Source: an uncultured Eubacteriales bacterium
GTDB lineage: Bacteria > Bacillota > Clostridia > Lachnospirales > Lachnospiraceae
Direction of reading: 5' to 3'
Assembly: GCA_949286775.1 (NCBI GenBank)
Contig: CASEDW010000076.1
Location: forward strand, 1 to 6,348
DNA length: 6,348 nt
Shown here: positions 5,689-6,348 of the stretch, piece by piece
Position numbering within the stretch: the stretch's first letter is position 1
How the letters are laid out: every line of letters begins with the position of its first letter
The notes under the pieces: generated by a model
Databases searched by the model: none
Told to the model about the DNA's origin: nothing
The model's input: only the letters and a program-made list of their open reading frames with translations
Made by a program: the position numbers and the translations under genes

Positions 5689-6348
5689 TTATTTTATCTT
5701 TCTTTTGATGATCACTATAGTTACTGCGCCCGCAACCGCAATAATGATAAGCATAATCCATATGCCTGCAGCTGTTGTATCTCCTGTATTTACGCCTGAT
5801 GTTATATTATCTTTACCACCGCTCTGATTATTTCCGGAAGGTTTGTTCTGATTGTTTCCGTCCGGTTTCTGATCATTCCCTAAAGGTTTATTCTGATCGT
5901 CGTCTCCCGGTGCAGGCGTAGGTTCTTTACTGTCGTCCGGCGTTTCTTCAACAGCCGTACATGATGCGATAATCTCTATCTTACCGTTTACTGAAGTTCC
6001 CGGTATCATAATCGTTCCTGCTGCAGCGTCATATTTATATACTTCTGCAGCAATCTCCTGACCGTTTACTTTTATCGTAATGCTTTCAGGAAGTTCATAA
6101 CCGTCAGCCGCCTTAATTGTTCCAGTATAGTCAGTTCCTTCTGTCGCCGTCTTGGCGCCATCAAAACTTCCGTTCTCTACAGAAACAGCCACCTCATATG
6201 TCTCAGGAACCGGCTCCTGTGTATCCTCAACATAAAGGATCTCCGAACGGTCTCTTACTCTTAAGCGGTTTCCTTCGGCATCGTGCGATACAAAGCCTGT
6301 TGCGCTTACCGTCGCGCCCTCTTTTACAAATTCCTCAAGAGCCTGTGA
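5689..6348 (-). CDS. C-terminal part of a secreted, membrane-anchored surface protein (5' end beyond window)
   Basis: The frame is open to the window edge, so 219 C-terminal residues are visible and the start lies beyond 6348; the GTG at 6192-6190 is internal (TYEVAVSVENG runs through it). Residues about 9-39 (KEGATVSATG...GNRLRVRDRSEIL) end an unrecognised domain. Residues about 50-130 form a beta-rich module, with YEVAVSVENGSF, GYELPESITIKVNG and the YKYDAAAGTIMIPG turn, of a type seen repeated in extracellular Firmicute proteins. A Pro/Asp/Glu/Asn/Gln-rich low-complexity stalk (about 133-182) follows, then SGVNTGDTT, a hydrophobic span (about 194-214) and the positive tail KRKIK. Stalk, TGD, membrane span and basic tail make up a wall-anchoring C-terminus, but the motif is VNTGD rather than LPxTG, so sortase cleavage is uncertain. 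The enzymatic or binding part is not visible and its activity cannot be stated. A terminator follows directly. Confidence 0.85.
   Translation of the reverse strand, partial: SQALEEFVKEGATVSATGFVSHDAEGNRLRVRDRSEILYVEDTQEPVPETYEVAVSVENGSFDGAKTATEGTDYTGTIKAADGYELPESITIKVNGQEIAAEVYKYDAAAGTIMIPGTSVNGKIEIIASCTAVEETPDDSKEPTPAPGDDDQNKPLGNDQKPDGNNQNKPSGNNQSGGKDNITSGVNTGDTTAAGIWIMLIIIAVAGAVTIVIIKRKIK
5824..5895 (-). repeat. Degenerate 21-24 base tandem repeat encoding an Asn/Gln/Lys/Pro-rich stalk
   Basis: Read leftward, the units encode QNKPLGN (5895-5875), DQKPDGN (5874-5854) and NQNKPSGN (5853-5830), followed by a partial NQ. They share a (N)Q(N)KPxGN core, with DNA identity partial rather than perfect. 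The run forms part of the flexible stalk between the last folded module and the membrane span of the surface protein, and its copy number could vary between strains. Confidence 0.6.

Noticed and set aside
6190..6192. GTG as start of a 167-residue version of the surface protein
   Set aside because: The frame stays open through to the window edge with continuous domain-like sequence, no ribosome binding site precedes the GTG, and no signal peptide follows it.

Overview
The window looks like a chromosomal segment of an anaerobic Firmicute of class Clostridia, probably a gut Oscillospiraceae/Lachnospiraceae-type bacterium. The grounds are moderate-to-low G+C, A-rich purine-biased coding strands, strong AGGAG-type ribosome binding sites, a TTG start on the helicase and a likely one on the sirtuin, and the gene families present: AlaX with a DHHA1 tail, a Suv3-like helicase, PASTA lipoprotein, DUF308-type membrane protein, Firmicute-type sirtuin, and a surface protein with a TGD-type C-terminal anchor. 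This placement is inference from sequence character, not from a database search.

Left part, + strand (1-2660): the 3' end of an alanyl-tRNA editing protein (AlaX family, N-terminal part outside the window) is followed after 25 bases by a complete Suv3-type DExH RNA helicase with its own ribosome binding site and a TTG start. The two are probably co-transcribed. A perfect 34-base palindrome then closes the unit and probably serves as terminator for transcription arriving from both sides.

Middle part, - strand (2671-4684): three closely packed genes read leftward in the order small multi-span membrane protein, PASTA-domain lipoprotein, and an unrecognised cytosolic protein. Gaps are 24 and 22 bases, so they form an operon, plausibly concerned with the cell envelope. 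A weak promoter candidate lies in front of it, but no terminator separates it from the upstream sirtuin gene, so read-through from cobB is possible.

Right part, - strand (4761-6348): a complete sirtuin (CobB-type NAD-dependent protein deacylase) with an AT-rich promoter region containing three TATAAT hexamers and a short dyad; a clear intrinsic terminator; and the C-terminal 219 residues of a large secreted, membrane-anchored surface protein whose start lies beyond the window.

I see no mobile element, CRISPR array, rRNA, tRNA or recognised riboswitch. No stretch over 300 bases lacks a gene. The items most deserving a second look are the bacterial Suv3 homologue with added N-terminal and zinc-binding C-terminal parts, the kinase-less PASTA lipoprotein operon with its unknown third gene, the sirtuin start, and the loopless palindrome between the convergent units. 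I do not find convincing evidence of a wholly new system.
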